This document shows, piece after piece, positions 1-8,853 of a DNA stretch of 64,000 bases. A model generated the notes under the pieces. That model was not told the DNA's origin, made no database searches, and was given only the letters and a program-made list of their open reading frames with translations. The position numbers were made by a program, and so were the translations under genes. Source of the stretch: Pseudomonas sp. A-RE-19 (lineage in GTDB: Bacteria > Pseudomonadota > Gammaproteobacteria > Pseudomonadales > Pseudomonadaceae). Location: positions 62,001 to 126,000 of the forward strand of contig NZ_JAHBDQ010000013.1 of the NCBI RefSeq assembly GCF_019956555.1, written 5' to 3'. Within the stretch, counting starts at the first letter, position 1. Every line of letters begins with the position of its first letter.

Positions 1-1064
1 AATGCCTCGGCGCCAAGGGACGAACCGGTCACCGCCAGCAGCAATTGCCCGAGGGCATGCCCCTGAATCCGTTCCACGCCGCCTTGCAGCAAGCGCACGC
101 GGCCACCGAGGGCGCTGAACAGCGCCGCCAGGTCTGGCTCGTCGCTGGCGCTGCCGGTGAATTGCAAGCGCAGCACCACAGCGGCGTCCGAAGACTGCGG
201 TTGTGGACGCAAGCGGTTTTGCAGTTCTTCCGGCAGGCCGTGCTGCAGCGGCGCGAGCAAGGTCTGGCTGACCTCATGTTGCGGGTTGCCGAATACTTCC
301 CAGACCGGCCCTTGCTCGACGATTCGCCCGTGTTCCAGTACCACGACCCGATCACAGATATCGCGGATCACCGCCATCTCGTGGGTGATCAATACGATGG
401 TCAGGCCCAGCCGCTGATTGATCTCGCGCAACAGGCCGAGGATCGATTGCGTGGTCTCCGGATCGAGGGCCGAAGTCGCCTCATCGCACAATAGAATCTC
501 CGGGTCATGCACCAGCGCGCGGGCGATGCCGACGCGTTGTTTCTGCCCGCCGGAAAGCTGCGCCGGGTAGGCCTTGTGTTTCTCTTGCAGGCCGACCAGT
601 TCCAGCAGTTCGCGAACTTTGCGCTCACGTTGCTCCTTGGGCACACCGGCAACTTTCAGCGGCAATTCGACGTTCTGCCAAACCGTTTTGGCCGACATCA
701 GGTTGAAGTGCTGGAAGATCATGCCGATCCGCCGCCGCAGCGCCACCAGGCGGTCTTCATCGAACTCGCCGATGTCCACCTGATCGATCAGCACCCGCCC
801 GCTGCTTGGTTGTTCGAGGCGGTTGATGGTGCGGATCAGCGACGACTTGCCGGCGCCGCTACGGCCGATGATGCCGAACACTTCGCCGCGCTGGATCGCC
901 AGGTCGATGCCGTGCAGGGCCGCCACCGGACCTTGCTGGCCGTTGTAGGTTTTGCCCAGGTCGATGAAGCGCACATGGGCGCGATTCAGGTCTGGGTGCA
1001 GTTCGGTTTGTGTGGCGTTATGTGGCTCCGGAAGTTCCAGTCGCCGTTGGATTGCGGCCGTCAT
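1..1064 (-). CDS. metN: MetN, methionine-type ABC importer ATPase (partial)
   Basis: ATPase subunit of a D/L-methionine-type ABC importer, acting at the inner membrane with a MetI permease that should lie beyond the window start. I translated it from the reverse strand: start ATG at 1064, with no stop before position 1. Visible are a Walker A motif GRSGAGKSS (about residues 67-75), the signature LSGGQKQR, Walker [12 protein letters not shown], and a C-terminal region that looks like the NIL regulatory domain found in MetN proteins. Roughly 354 codons are present, so only the extreme C-terminus is likely missing. It starts 2 nt after the metQ stop, so the two are cotranscribed. Because it lies downstream of organosulfur oxidation genes, it may import an organosulfur compound rather than methionine; that is inference. 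Confidence 0.93.
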   Translation of the reverse strand, partial: MTAAIQRRLELPEPHNATQTELHPDLNRAHVRFIDLGKTYNGQQGPVAALHGIDLAIQRGEVFGIIGRSGAGKSSLIRTINRLEQPSSGRVLIDQVDIGEFDEDRLVALRRRIGMIFQHFNLMSAKTVWQNVELPLKVAGVPKEQRERKVRELLELVGLQEKHKAYPAQLSGGQKQRVGIARALVHDPEILLCDEATSALDPETTQSILGLLREINQRLGLTIVLITHEMAVIRDICDRVVVLEHGRIVEQGPVWEVFGNPQHEVSQTLLAPLQHGLPEELQNRLRPQPQSSDAAVVLRLQFTGSASDEPDLAALFSALGGRVRLLQGGVERIQGHALGQLLLAVTGSSLGAEA

Positions 1065-1066
1065 GC

Positions 1067-1876
1067 TCAGCTTTCCCAGCCGGCTTGATAGAGCTTGCCG
1101 TGAGCTTTATCCAGTGCCGCGCGAACGGCTGGCGAATGCTGGTAGATGTCGACGAATTTGATCAGGCGTGGGTCGGTTTTGCTTTTCGGCTGGATCACAA
1201 ACTGGATCACGTATTCCTTGTGATCGAGGCCATCGAACAGCAGGGCGGAACTGGCATCGAAGGTCTTCGACAGACGGATGTAGGCCGGGTAGCCCTGGAC
1301 CAGATCGGCGTCGTCATAGGCGCGCACCAATTGCACGGCTTCGACCTGAAGGATTTTGATTTTCTTCGGGTTGGCGATGATGTCTTCTTCGGTGGCCTTG
1401 TAGCCGACGCCCGGTTTGAGGGTGATCAGCCCGGCCTTGGCCAGCAGTTGCAGGCCGCGACCGCTGTTGATCGGGTCGTTGGCGATGGCCACGCTGGCAC
1501 CGATGGGCAGCGCGTCGAAGCTTTTGTACTTTTTCGAGTAGAGGCCGACGTTGTTGATGATCCCCGGGGCGAACGGCACCAGGTCAAAACCGGCAGCGGC
1601 CTTGGCGTTTTCCAGGAACGGGATGTGCTGGAAATAGTTCACGTCAATGTCGCCCGAGGCGAGGCTGACGTTGGGGGCGATCCAGTCGCTGAACTCCACC
1701 AGTTCGACTTTCAGGCCTTGTTTGTTGGCTTCTTCTACTGCCGCTTCCAGGGGAATGGCGAAGGCGGCGGTGGTGCCGACTTTCAGCGGTGCGTCGGCGG
1801 CGAAGGTGATGGAGCTGAAGAGGCCGAGGGCCAGGGCCAGTGCTTTGACTGGGTGAGAGAGGTAGGTCTTTTTCAT
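1067..1876 (-). CDS. metQ: MetQ/NlpA-family substrate-binding protein
   Basis: Periplasmic binding protein of the MetNIQ type, 269 residues. It has a classical signal peptide (basic MKKTY, hydrophobic core, probable cut after ITFA-A near residue 26) and no lipobox cysteine, so it should be soluble in the periplasm rather than a lipoprotein. The family pattern [23 protein letters not shown] and [16 protein letters not shown] is typical of NlpA/MetQ proteins. It is followed immediately by metN and preceded, after a REPIN, by a flavin monooxygenase gene on the same strand. That order recurs in Pseudomonas loci for organosulfur use, so the ligand may be a sulfur compound other than methionine. 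Family assignment is firm; ligand is not. Confidence 0.92.
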   Translation of the reverse strand: MKKTYLSHPVKALALALGLFSSITFAADAPLKVGTTAAFAIPLEAAVEEANKQGLKVELVEFSDWIAPNVSLASGDIDVNYFQHIPFLENAKAAAGFDLVPFAPGIINNVGLYSKKYKSFDALPIGASVAIANDPINSGRGLQLLAKAGLITLKPGVGYKATEEDIIANPKKIKILQVEAVQLVRAYDDADLVQGYPAYIRLSKTFDASSALLFDGLDHKEYVIQFVIQPKSKTDPRLIKFVDIYQHSPAVRAALDKAHGKLYQAGWES

Positions 1877-1928
1877 GATGGGGTTTCCAGTCAGTGCATT
1901 ATATTTTTGGTGTCTGTTCGGGCCTCAT

Positions 1929-2014
1929 CGCGGGCAAGCCTCGCTCCTACAGGTTCAGCGCCGTACCGGACATTTGTGAACGACCAATACCTGTAGGAGC
2001 GAGGCTTGCCCGCG
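1929..2014. repeat. REPIN (inverted REP pair, GCGGGCAAGCCTCGCTCC type)
   Basis: Two inverted copies of a REP sequence: CGCGGGCAAGCCTCGCTCC at 1929 and its reverse complement ending at 2014. It sits between the monooxygenase gene and metQ, in an otherwise co-directional run, so it may form a transcript hairpin that separates expression of the two halves. Confidence 0.9.
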
Positions 2015-2021
2015 AAGCTTT

Positions 2022-3380
2022 TTAGCGGCGGAACGCCGACCCCGTATGTCGCCCAGGCAAATGCGCCCCTTCGTGAAACAGCTTTTCCCGCAGACTGCCG
2101 TCGTCGTAAGCAGTCTTGTACGACCCTCTGCGCTGCAACTCCGGAATTACCAGCTCAATGAAATCCACATAGCTTTCCGGGGTGACGATCCGTGTCAGGT
2201 TGAAGCCGTCCAGGCCGGTTTCCGCGATCCAGGATTCGAGTTCGTCGGCCACCTGCTGCGGCGAGCCGACCACCGTGATGTAGCGGCCACCAAGGGCGTG
2301 TTGTTCCAGCAGTTTGCGGCGGGTCCAGTCGTTGTTTTGCAGGTTCTTGGTGGCGGACTGGATGGCGTTGCTCTTCACGTACTGGATCGGTTCGTCGAGC
2401 TCGTACTCGGAAAAATCGATCCCGGTGGACGCCGAGAAATGCGCCACGCCGGCCTCGGCGCTGGCGTAGCTCAGGTACTCGGCGTGCTTCTTCCAGGCAA
2501 GCTCTTCTGTCTCACCGACGATCACGTTCAAGCCCATGAACACCTTGATGTCCCAGGGATTGCGCCCGGCTTCGACGGCGCTGGCGCGAACCTTGTCCAC
2601 CTGAACCCGGGTCGCCGGTTTGTTCTGACCGCTGATGAACACGCACTCGGCATGCCGACCGGCGAACAGCAGACCGCGATCGGAACTGCCGGCCTGGAAC
2701 AGCACCGGCGTGCGTTGCGGCGACGGCTCGCAAAGGTGATAGCCCTCGACCTGATAGAACTCGCCCTTGTGCTCGACCTTGTGCACTTTTGCAGGTAAGG
2801 CGTAGATCCGTTGCTCGCGATCGTTGAGCACCGCGCCGTTTTCCCAACTGCCTTCCCAGAGTTTGTAGAGCACTTGCAGGTATTCGTCGGCCTGGTCGTA
2901 ACGGCGGTCGTGCTCGACCTGTTCGCTCAGGCCCATGGCCTTGGCGGCGCTGTCGAGGTAGCCGGTGACGATGTTCCAGCCGACCCGCCCACGGCTCAAA
3001 TGATCAAGCGTCGACAGGCGTCGGGCGAACAGATACGGCGGTTCGTAGGTCAGGTTGGCGGTCAGGCCGAAGCCGAGGTTTTTGGTGACGGCGGCCATGG
3101 CCGAAACCAGCAGCAACGGGTCGTTGACCGGCAACTGGATCGACTCTTTGAGCGGCACGTCCACCGAGTTTTGATAGACGTCGTACACGCCGACGATGTC
3201 GGCGATGAACAGACCGTCGAACAGTCCGCGTTCCAGCAACTGAGCCAGTTCGGTCCAGTATTCGATGGTTTTGTACTGGGTGGAATTGTCCCGTGGATGC
3301 GTCCATAGACCATGGTTGATGTGCCCGATGCAGTTCATGTTGAACGCGTTGAGCAGGATTTTCTTTTTGGCATCGGCCAT
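2022..3380 (-). CDS. NtaA/SnaA/DszA-family FMN-dependent monooxygenase
   Basis: Luciferase-like (LLM) flavin monooxygenase, 452 residues, the usual length for the NtaA/SnaA/DszA branch. Family features include NMNCIGHINHGLW near the N-terminus, GRVGWNIVTGYLDSAAKAMG (about 130-150), PVLFQAGSSDRGLLFAGRHA, and a C-terminal VGSPQQVADELESW. Enzymes of this branch use reduced FMN from a separate reductase to oxidise sulfones, nitrilotriacetate or similar compounds. Its ATG overlaps the stop of the upstream SfnB-like gene by one base (TGATG), implying translational coupling. Next to two SfnB/DszC-like flavoproteins and a MetQN importer, it most likely takes part in sulfur release from an organosulfur compound. 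No flavin reductase is encoded nearby. Substrate unknown. Confidence 0.9.
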   Translation of the reverse strand: MADAKKKILLNAFNMNCIGHINHGLWTHPRDNSTQYKTIEYWTELAQLLERGLFDGLFIADIVGVYDVYQNSVDVPLKESIQLPVNDPLLLVSAMAAVTKNLGFGLTANLTYEPPYLFARRLSTLDHLSRGRVGWNIVTGYLDSAAKAMGLSEQVEHDRRYDQADEYLQVLYKLWEGSWENGAVLNDREQRIYALPAKVHKVEHKGEFYQVEGYHLCEPSPQRTPVLFQAGSSDRGLLFAGRHAECVFISGQNKPATRVQVDKVRASAVEAGRNPWDIKVFMGLNVIVGETEELAWKKHAEYLSYASAEAGVAHFSASTGIDFSEYELDEPIQYVKSNAIQSATKNLQNNDWTRRKLLEQHALGGRYITVVGSPQQVADELESWIAETGLDGFNLTRIVTPESYVDFIELVIPELQRRGSYKTAYDDGSLREKLFHEGAHLPGRHTGSAFRR

Positions 3381-4573
3381 CAGATGGTCCCTCGCAATGG
3401 AGGGTTTTCATCGTTGAGGTAGTAGTTGCCCACCGCGTGATACTTCCAGCGCACCGGGTCGTGCAGGGTGTGTACCCGTGCGTTGCGCCAGTGGCGATCC
3501 AGACCATGTTCGATCAAGGTCGCCTGGCTGCCGGCCAGTTCGAACAGCGTGCTGCCGGCGGCGAGGGAAATTTCGGTGCTGATGGCCCGGGCTTCGGCGA
3601 CGGCAATCGACGCGGCGGCGACGGTCTGGGCAGTGGTGTCGGCCTGGGCCTGGTCGAGGAATTCGCCGGAGCGTTCCAGCAGGGCTTCGGTGGCGTGCAG
3701 GCGAATAGCCAAGTGGCCGAAACTCTTGATCGTCAGCGGGTCTTCGATGGCTTTGTCGTTGCCGGAATCAATCCATGGCCGGGTCTTGGTGCGCACAAAA
3801 TGCAGGGCATCTTCGTAAGCGGCGCGAGCGATGCCGGTGTCGATCGCGGCGTGGAGAATCTGCGCCAACGGGCCGACGGTGGTCGGGCGTTCGAAAGCGC
3901 TTTGAAACGGGATTACGTCCTCGGCGCCGACGTAGACATCCTCAAACACCACCGAACCGCTACCGGTGGTGCGCTGGCCGAAGCCGCTCCAGTCGTCTAT
4001 CACGGTCAGGCCTTTGCTGTTGCGCGGGACGAACGCCAGTTGCTGCACGCCGTTTTCGTCCACCACCGACGTCGGGATGCGCTGGGCGTAAATCGCGCCG
4101 GTGGCGTAGAACTTGCGACCGTTGATGCGGTAACCATTGCCATCGCGAGTCAGGCTGGTGACGCGATCATGGGCGGTTTTTGTGCCCAGTTCCGCGAGTG
4201 CATTGCCGAAGCGCTGGCCGGCCAACACTTCGGCGTAGAGGCGTTTTTTCTGCTCGTCAGTGCCGTTCACGCGCAGCACTTCGAGGGCGTAGAAATGGTT
4301 TTGTGGAATCTGTCCGAGGGAGCCGTCGGCCTGGGCGATCAGCGCGATGACCTTGGCCAGGGTGACGTTGGAAACCCCCGCGCCGCCGTATTCTTTTGGC
4401 ACGCTGATGCCCCAAAGACCCGAACGGGAAAACACTTCCAGTTCCGGGTGCGGCAAACGACGCTCGCGGTCGCGCAGGGCGCTGTCGCGTTTGAAATCGT
4501 CGGCCAGGTCACTGGCGACGATCAAGGCTTGCTCATCGCTGGTGATGACCGCGACGTGGTGAGAAAGAGTCAT
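3380..4573 (-). CDS. SfnB-family acyl-CoA dehydrogenase-like flavoprotein (second copy)
   Basis: Acyl-CoA-dehydrogenase-fold flavoprotein of the SfnB/DszC type, 397 residues. I start it at the ATG at 4573, which has GGAG 8 nt upstream; an earlier in-frame start at 4597 would add eight residues without a good ribosome binding site. Visible are the N-terminal helical domain with VPKEYGGAGVSNVT, the central FYATGAIYAQ and DDWSGFGQRTTGSG stretch, and the C-terminal DRHWRNARVHTLHDPVRWKY shared with the neighbouring copy. SfnB proteins are known from dimethylsulfone use in Pseudomonas putida, and DszC from dibenzothiophene oxidation. Tandem with a paralogue (4612-5853) and coupled to the DszA-like gene. 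Exact reaction unknown. Confidence 0.88.
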   Translation of the reverse strand: MTLSHHVAVITSDEQALIVASDLADDFKRDSALRDRERRLPHPELEVFSRSGLWGISVPKEYGGAGVSNVTLAKVIALIAQADGSLGQIPQNHFYALEVLRVNGTDEQKKRLYAEVLAGQRFGNALAELGTKTAHDRVTSLTRDGNGYRINGRKFYATGAIYAQRIPTSVVDENGVQQLAFVPRNSKGLTVIDDWSGFGQRTTGSGSVVFEDVYVGAEDVIPFQSAFERPTTVGPLAQILHAAIDTGIARAAYEDALHFVRTKTRPWIDSGNDKAIEDPLTIKSFGHLAIRLHATEALLERSGEFLDQAQADTTAQTVAAASIAVAEARAISTEISLAAGSTLFELAGSQATLIEHGLDRHWRNARVHTLHDPVRWKYHAVGNYYLNDENPPLRGTI

Positions 4574-4611
4574 GTGTTTCTCCAGAGATCTGGTCAAAAA
4601 GGTTCTGGTCG

Positions 4612-5853
4612 TCAGATCCAGGAATGCCGCGCAGGCAAGGTTCCATTGAGGTGGTAAGCGCCGACCGCGTGATATTTCCAGCGCACCGGGTCGTGCAGCG
4701 TGTGCACCCGGGCGTTGCGCCAGTGGCGGTCAAGATTGAATTCGGCGAGGGTCGCGCGGCTGCCGGCCAGTTCGAAGAGTTTTTCGCTGGCCAGCAGCGA
4801 GATCTCGGTGGTCAGCACTTTGGCTTGCGCCACGGCAATCGAGGCGCGTGCCGCGGACTCGGCGGTGAGCGGCGCGGCGTTGACCTGATCGAGCACTTGC
4901 CCGGCCTTGCGCAGCAGCGCTTCGGCGGCGTGCAGTTCGATTTTCAGCCTGCCGATGTCGGCGATCACGTAGAGGTCATCGCTGGCCCGTTCGACCTTGG
5001 CGTCGATCCAGGGCCGTGCGCGTTTTTGCACGAACTCGATGGCGTCATCGATGGCGCCCCGGGCGATGCCGGCGTCGATGGCCGCTTGAATCAATTGCGA
5101 CACGGCACCCTGGGTATTCGGGCTGTCGTTGATCTTCCAGTTATCCACTACCAGCTCGGCATCGACCCGCACGTTGTTGAGCAAAATGGTGCCGCTGGCG
5201 GTGGTGCGTTGGCCGAAGCCCGACCAGTCATCAACGATGCGCAAGCCCGGGGTACCACGACGGACGAAGGCCAGCACTTGCTTGCCCTCGTCGTTCAGCG
5301 CCTTGACCGCTACCCAATGGGCGAACAGGGCGCCGGTGGAATAGAACTTCTGCCCGTTGATGACGAAGCCATCGCCGTCGGCGGTGATCCGCGCCTTGAG
5401 CTCCAGGGTATTTTTGGTCCCGCGCTCCGGCCCCGCGTTACCGATTCGCCAGCCTTCGAGCACACTTTTGAACAGCTGTTTTTTTTGCGACTCGGTGGCG
5501 CAGCCAAGTAGCAGGTTGAGAATCCCGAACTGGTTCTGCGGGATCTGCCCCAAGGCCGGGTCGGCCGCGGAAATGATCGCGAACACGGAAGCTACGGTGA
5601 CGAATGAAACCTGCGGGCCACCGTACTCACGCGGGATGGCAATGCTGCCCAGGCCGCTGCGGGTGAACTGTTCGATTTCCGACCACGGCAGCTTGCGCTG
5701 CTGGTCACGTTTGGCGGCTTGCAGGCGGGCGACGTGCGCCAGCTCATGGGCTGCCTTGATGGCTTGTGCGTCGTTGCGCAAAACCTGCGCGGGCAACAAC
5801 AAGGGGGCGATGTCCAGATCACTCTGGACGATTGCATCTGCCAGACTGGACAT
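4612..5853 (-). CDS. SfnB-family acyl-CoA dehydrogenase-like flavoprotein (first copy)
   Basis: First gene of the operon, 413 residues, a paralogue of the next gene: the two share IPQNxF, DDWSGFGQRTTxSG and the C-terminal HWRNARVHTLHDPVRWKYHA block. The fold is that of acyl-CoA dehydrogenases, but SfnB/DszC relatives act as flavin-dependent oxygenases on sulfur compounds with reduced flavin from another protein. AAGGAG lies 9 nt before the ATG at 5853. The C-terminus ends 38 bp before the next gene's start. Having two diverged copies suggests either two substrates, two steps, or a heteromer. Promoter should lie in the AT-rich 5854-6070 interval. Confidence 0.88.
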   Translation of the reverse strand: MSSLADAIVQSDLDIAPLLLPAQVLRNDAQAIKAAHELAHVARLQAAKRDQQRKLPWSEIEQFTRSGLGSIAIPREYGGPQVSFVTVASVFAIISAADPALGQIPQNQFGILNLLLGCATESQKKQLFKSVLEGWRIGNAGPERGTKNTLELKARITADGDGFVINGQKFYSTGALFAHWVAVKALNDEGKQVLAFVRRGTPGLRIVDDWSGFGQRTTASGTILLNNVRVDAELVVDNWKINDSPNTQGAVSQLIQAAIDAGIARGAIDDAIEFVQKRARPWIDAKVERASDDLYVIADIGRLKIELHAAEALLRKAGQVLDQVNAAPLTAESAARASIAVAQAKVLTTEISLLASEKLFELAGSRATLAEFNLDRHWRNARVHTLHDPVRWKYHAVGAYHLNGTLPARHSWI

Positions 5854-6070
5854 CAGTGCCGCTCCTTGGCTGCACGCAATGCCCTGGCGATTTGCACTGG
5901 GGTGATTGTGTTCCGGACCATACCTACCTCACATCTCATGGAAACGCCGCGATCGTTGCGGCGAACGAAAACAAGAATGTCCGGTGGTCCGGTGTATATA
6001 CCCTAAACGTGTATAAAAATTTAATGAACTAACTTATAGGAATATGCATAGAAGGTCGTTACCTTTTAAA
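5854..6070 (-). promoter_or_regulatory. AT-rich upstream region of the organosulfur operon
   Basis: No gene is visible between the first SfnB-like gene and the REPIN at 6076. Around 5985-6050 the sequence becomes strongly AT-rich with TATATA and TATAAG blocks on the minus strand, unlike the GC-rich surroundings, so the operon promoter is probably here. I could not fix a convincing -35/-10 pair or a CysB/SfnR site by eye. Confidence 0.4.
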
Positions 6071-6075
6071 CCGCC

Positions 6076-6146
6076 AAGATCGCAGCCTTCGGCAGCTCCT
6101 ACAGGGGAATGCGTTTGGCGTAGGAGCTGCCGAAGGCTGCGATCTT
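6076..6146. repeat. REPIN (GATCGCAGCCTTCGGCAGCTCC type)
   Basis: A near-perfect inverted pair: AAGATCGCAGCCTTCGGCAG at 6076 and its reverse complement ending at 6146, separated by about 18 bp. It lies directly downstream of the Ig-like protein gene, where it could act as a 3' hairpin. Confidence 0.9.
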
Positions 6147-6153
6147 TTCGGGA

Positions 6154-6927
6154 TCAATCGAAAATTCGGCGGGGTACTCCTGCTTCAGCTGCTCTCAGAG
6201 TTTCTCTGGGCGGCACTTTCAGGTAGGGATTGGCACAGCCGATCCTCAGGGTGCGTGCCGGTGCCCAGCGCGAGTTGTTTCCCACCCGATCGAGAATGCA
6301 GTAGGTCACTTCCAGTCGAAGGTCTTCGCCGGCTTCGAGAATGACCGCTGGCGGTACCCAGACCTGAATCGGTTGACCCACATCGCCGGCCTTGAGCTTG
6401 GGCAGGTCCATGCGCACATCGCCCCAGCGCAGGGTGATTTCGTCGTCGGTAGCCATGTTCAGGTACGGTTCGATGGTCAACGGCACACCGCGTTTGACCT
6501 GGTTTGGATTGAGGCCCTGACGGCGAATGGTTTCCGGGATGAACACCGGTGCCAGGCTCTGGTTTTCCTCATCGCAAAGAAGCAGGCCGCCCGGGCAATC
6601 GAGTTTGATCTGAACCCGCGCCGCCGGTGATACCGCCGGCCCTTGACCGACCTGCATGACCTTGTAATGGACGCGGGCAGAACCATTGGCGATGAAGCTT
6701 TCCGGCACCCGCAAGCTCACCGCTTTGCCGTCATGGTCGGCTCCCAGCACGCTGGAGGCCACGTAGCAGTTGTTCCAGAACAGCTCGATCAGGTCGCCTT
6801 CATCCATGCCGGGGTAGGACGGCACGTCGATCATAAGATGAGCGGCCGAGGTCATGTTGATGCCGGCCTTGTGGCTTTGCGCCAGGGTCGGGGCCGCAAG
6901 TTCGGGTTTGTTCGAAGTGCTTGTCAT
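6154..6927 (-). CDS. Hypothetical protein with two Ig-like repeats
   Basis: 257 residues, not recognised as a named family. A good ribosome binding site (AGGAGAG) precedes the ATG at 6927. There is no signal peptide and no membrane segment. The protein appears to be an internal duplication: a first unit (about residues 32-112) runs from a valine/isoleucine-proline strand through LIELFW, VPESFI and VHYKVMQVG, and a second (about 150-230) has matching EITLRW, VPPAVI and VTYCILDRVGNNS, each ending with a VQIKLD/TLRIG strand. This looks like two beta-sandwich (Ig-like) domains as found in Pseudomonas surface or toxin-associated proteins. Monocistronic, flanked by a REPIN and a 500 bp gap. Function unknown. 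Confidence 0.7.
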   Translation of the reverse strand: MTSTSNKPELAAPTLAQSHKAGINMTSAAHLMIDVPSYPGMDEGDLIELFWNNCYVASSVLGADHDGKAVSLRVPESFIANGSARVHYKVMQVGQGPAVSPAARVQIKLDCPGGLLLCDEENQSLAPVFIPETIRRQGLNPNQVKRGVPLTIEPYLNMATDDEITLRWGDVRMDLPKLKAGDVGQPIQVWVPPAVILEAGEDLRLEVTYCILDRVGNNSRWAPARTLRIGCANPYLKVPPRETLRAAEAGVPRRIFD

Positions 6928-7433
6928 GGGCTATCTCTCCTTGAAGCCTTGCCGCGAAGTCCGTTTCTGAAAGTTCGAAAGGTATGAATTACCGAGCAAC
7001 AAAACGATTAACTATTTGTGCGCTTAAACAATGATTGAGTGTGAGGGTTGTTGCCTGTTAGAGACTAGATAAGAGTGCGTTTGAATAGGTGTCAATAGCG
7101 TGGGTTGGTTAAAGGTTAGTTCTTGCGTGATTCAGAAAGCTCCTACGCGATGTGGTTAATAAACCGCATCGTCCTGTCGAATTTAGCCCGGAATTTTGTG
7201 GGTTTTATGCCTAAGAGGCAGCAACCCTTTGTGCATGGACAGCGAGCTGTTTTATAGATTTCAGGCGATATGAATCTGTTGCAGGACATATATATGTACC
7301 GCATGGGGTGGTGGGAAGTTATTTAGGATGAGGGAGAATCAAGTAGGTTTTTGAAAGCTACAAAAAACTTTTATAGGGCGGGGTTGATGTCACTTCCATC
7401 CGTGGAAGTTGACAGTTTTCGAGTAGGTCTGCA
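6928..7433. other. 500 bp AT-rich intergenic gap
   Basis: No gene-like reading frame with a ribosome binding site is visible. The stretch is clearly more AT-rich than the genes on both sides and presumably holds the promoter of the Ig-like protein gene near its left end. A short perfect hairpin, ACTTCCA-TCCG-TGGAAGT at 7392-7409, lies just after the tcyN stop but has no T run, so I do not call it a terminator. Confidence 0.5.
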
Positions 7434-8183
7434 CTAAGCGTTATTAAGAAACTTGCTGAGAAATTGCTGGGTCCGTTCCTCTTTCGGATTGGCAAACAAC
7501 GCCTTGGCTTCGCCTTGTTCGACGATCACACCCTTGTCGAAAAACACCACGCGGTTGGCCACGTCCCGGGCAAAGCCCATTTCGTGGGTGACGATCACCA
7601 TGGTGCGTTTCTCCTCGGCCAGGCCGCGGATGGTCGCCAACACTTCGCCTACCAGTTCCGGGTCCAGCGCTGAGGTCGGCTCATCGAACAGGATCACTTC
7701 CGGTTCCATCGCCAGCGCCCGGGCAATCGCCACACGCTGTTGCTGACCGCCGGAGAGGCGTCGCGGGTAAGCGTCTTCCTTGCCCGCCAGGCCGACCTTG
7801 GCCAACAGCTTTTTACCCAGGGCAACGGCTTCGGCACGGGGGATTTTTTTCACCACCAGCGGGCCTTCGATGACGTTTTCCAGGGCGGTGCGATGGGGGA
7901 ACAGGTTGAAGTTCTGGAACACAAAACCCACGTGCTGGCGCAAGCGTCGTACCAGGCTCTGCTGCTGGTTCAAGGGGCGGCTGCCATCGATCTCGATGTC
8001 ACCGACCTTGATCCGGCCGCTGGTGGGTTCTTCCAGAAAATTCAGGCAACGCAGGAAGGTGGTCTTGCCCGAGCCGCTGGGGCCGATGATCGCCACCACC
8101 TCGCCTTCCTTCACCTGCAGATCGATGCCGTTGAGCACCACCTGACCCTTGAACTGCTTTGTCAGTTTTTCCACGACAATCAT
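7434..8183 (-). CDS. tcyN: Cystine ABC transporter ATPase TcyN
   Basis: Amino-acid ABC importer ATPase, 249 residues. Walker A is GPSGSGKT (34-41), the signature LSGGQQQR and Walker [15 protein letters not shown] are intact, followed by the [13 protein letters not shown] switch region typical of polar amino acid ATPases. It lies 4 nt after the permease gene and is the last gene of tcyJ-tcyL-tcyN. The adjacency of D-cysteine desulfhydrase, as in Escherichia coli dcyD with tcyJLN, supports L-cystine as the substrate. Acts on the inner face of the cytoplasmic membrane. Confidence 0.92.
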   Translation of the reverse strand: MIVVEKLTKQFKGQVVLNGIDLQVKEGEVVAIIGPSGSGKTTFLRCLNFLEEPTSGRIKVGDIEIDGSRPLNQQQSLVRRLRQHVGFVFQNFNLFPHRTALENVIEGPLVVKKIPRAEAVALGKKLLAKVGLAGKEDAYPRRLSGGQQQRVAIARALAMEPEVILFDEPTSALDPELVGEVLATIRGLAEEKRTMVIVTHEMGFARDVANRVVFFDKGVIVEQGEAKALFANPKEERTQQFLSKFLNNA

Positions 8184-8187
8184 TGGG

Positions 8188-8853
8188 TCAGGACTCCTGG
8201 TCGTGCCGATTGACCCGCGCTTCCAACTGGTTCTGCAGGTGCGACAGTACAGTCGCCAGAACCCAATAGATCAGCGCAGCGGCAAGATACATGGTGAAAA
8301 TTTCGAAGGTACGGGCGGTGATCAGCTGCGCCTGACGGAACAGTTCCGGCACCTGAATGGTGGCTGCCAGAGCCGTGTCCTTGACCAGCGAGATGAAGCT
8401 GTTGCCCAACGGTGGCAGGGCCGTGCGCATCGCTTGCGGCAGGATGGCCCGACGCAGGGTCTGCGCGCGGGTCATGCCAATACTCGCAGCAGCTTCCCAC
8501 TGCCCGCGCTCGATGGAGCTGATCGCGGCACGCAGGATTTCGCAGGCATAGGCAGCCATGTTCAGCGAGAAGCCGATCAGGGCCGCCGGCAGCGGATCAA
8601 GTTCGACGCCCAGTTGCGGCAAGCCGTAATAGATCACGAACAGTTGCACCAGCAACGGCGTGCCGCGAAAGAACGACACGTAGATGCGGGCGATCCAGCT
8701 CACCAGTTTGAAGCGCGACAGCCGCATCAATGCCAGGCCGAAGCCCATCAGCAGGCCGAAGAACATTCCGCCCAGGCTCAAGATGACCGTGTAGTACGCG
8801 CCCTTGAGCAGGAAGGGCGCGGAGTCCAGTGCAAGTTGGAAAGCTTCTTCCAT
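8188..8853 (-). CDS. tcyL: Cystine ABC transporter permease TcyL
   Basis: Polar amino acid ABC permease, 221 residues, with about five hydrophobic segments and the EAA-type loop [20 protein letters not shown] that docks on the ATPase. The N-terminal region carries the [12 protein letters not shown] motif typical of HisMQ/TcyL permeases. The ATG overlaps the tcyJ stop codon by one base (TAATG), so translation is coupled. Works with TcyJ in the periplasm and TcyN in the cytoplasm to take up cystine. Confidence 0.92.
   Translation of the reverse strand: MEEAFQLALDSAPFLLKGAYYTVILSLGGMFFGLLMGFGLALMRLSRFKLVSWIARIYVSFFRGTPLLVQLFVIYYGLPQLGVELDPLPAALIGFSLNMAAYACEILRAAISSIERGQWEAAASIGMTRAQTLRRAILPQAMRTALPPLGNSFISLVKDTALAATIQVPELFRQAQLITARTFEIFTMYLAAALIYWVLATVLSHLQNQLEARVNRHDQES

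Noticed and set aside
7392-7409. Hairpin ACTTCCA-TCCG-TGGAAGT as a terminator of tcyN
   Set aside because: The stem is short and there is no T run in either direction.
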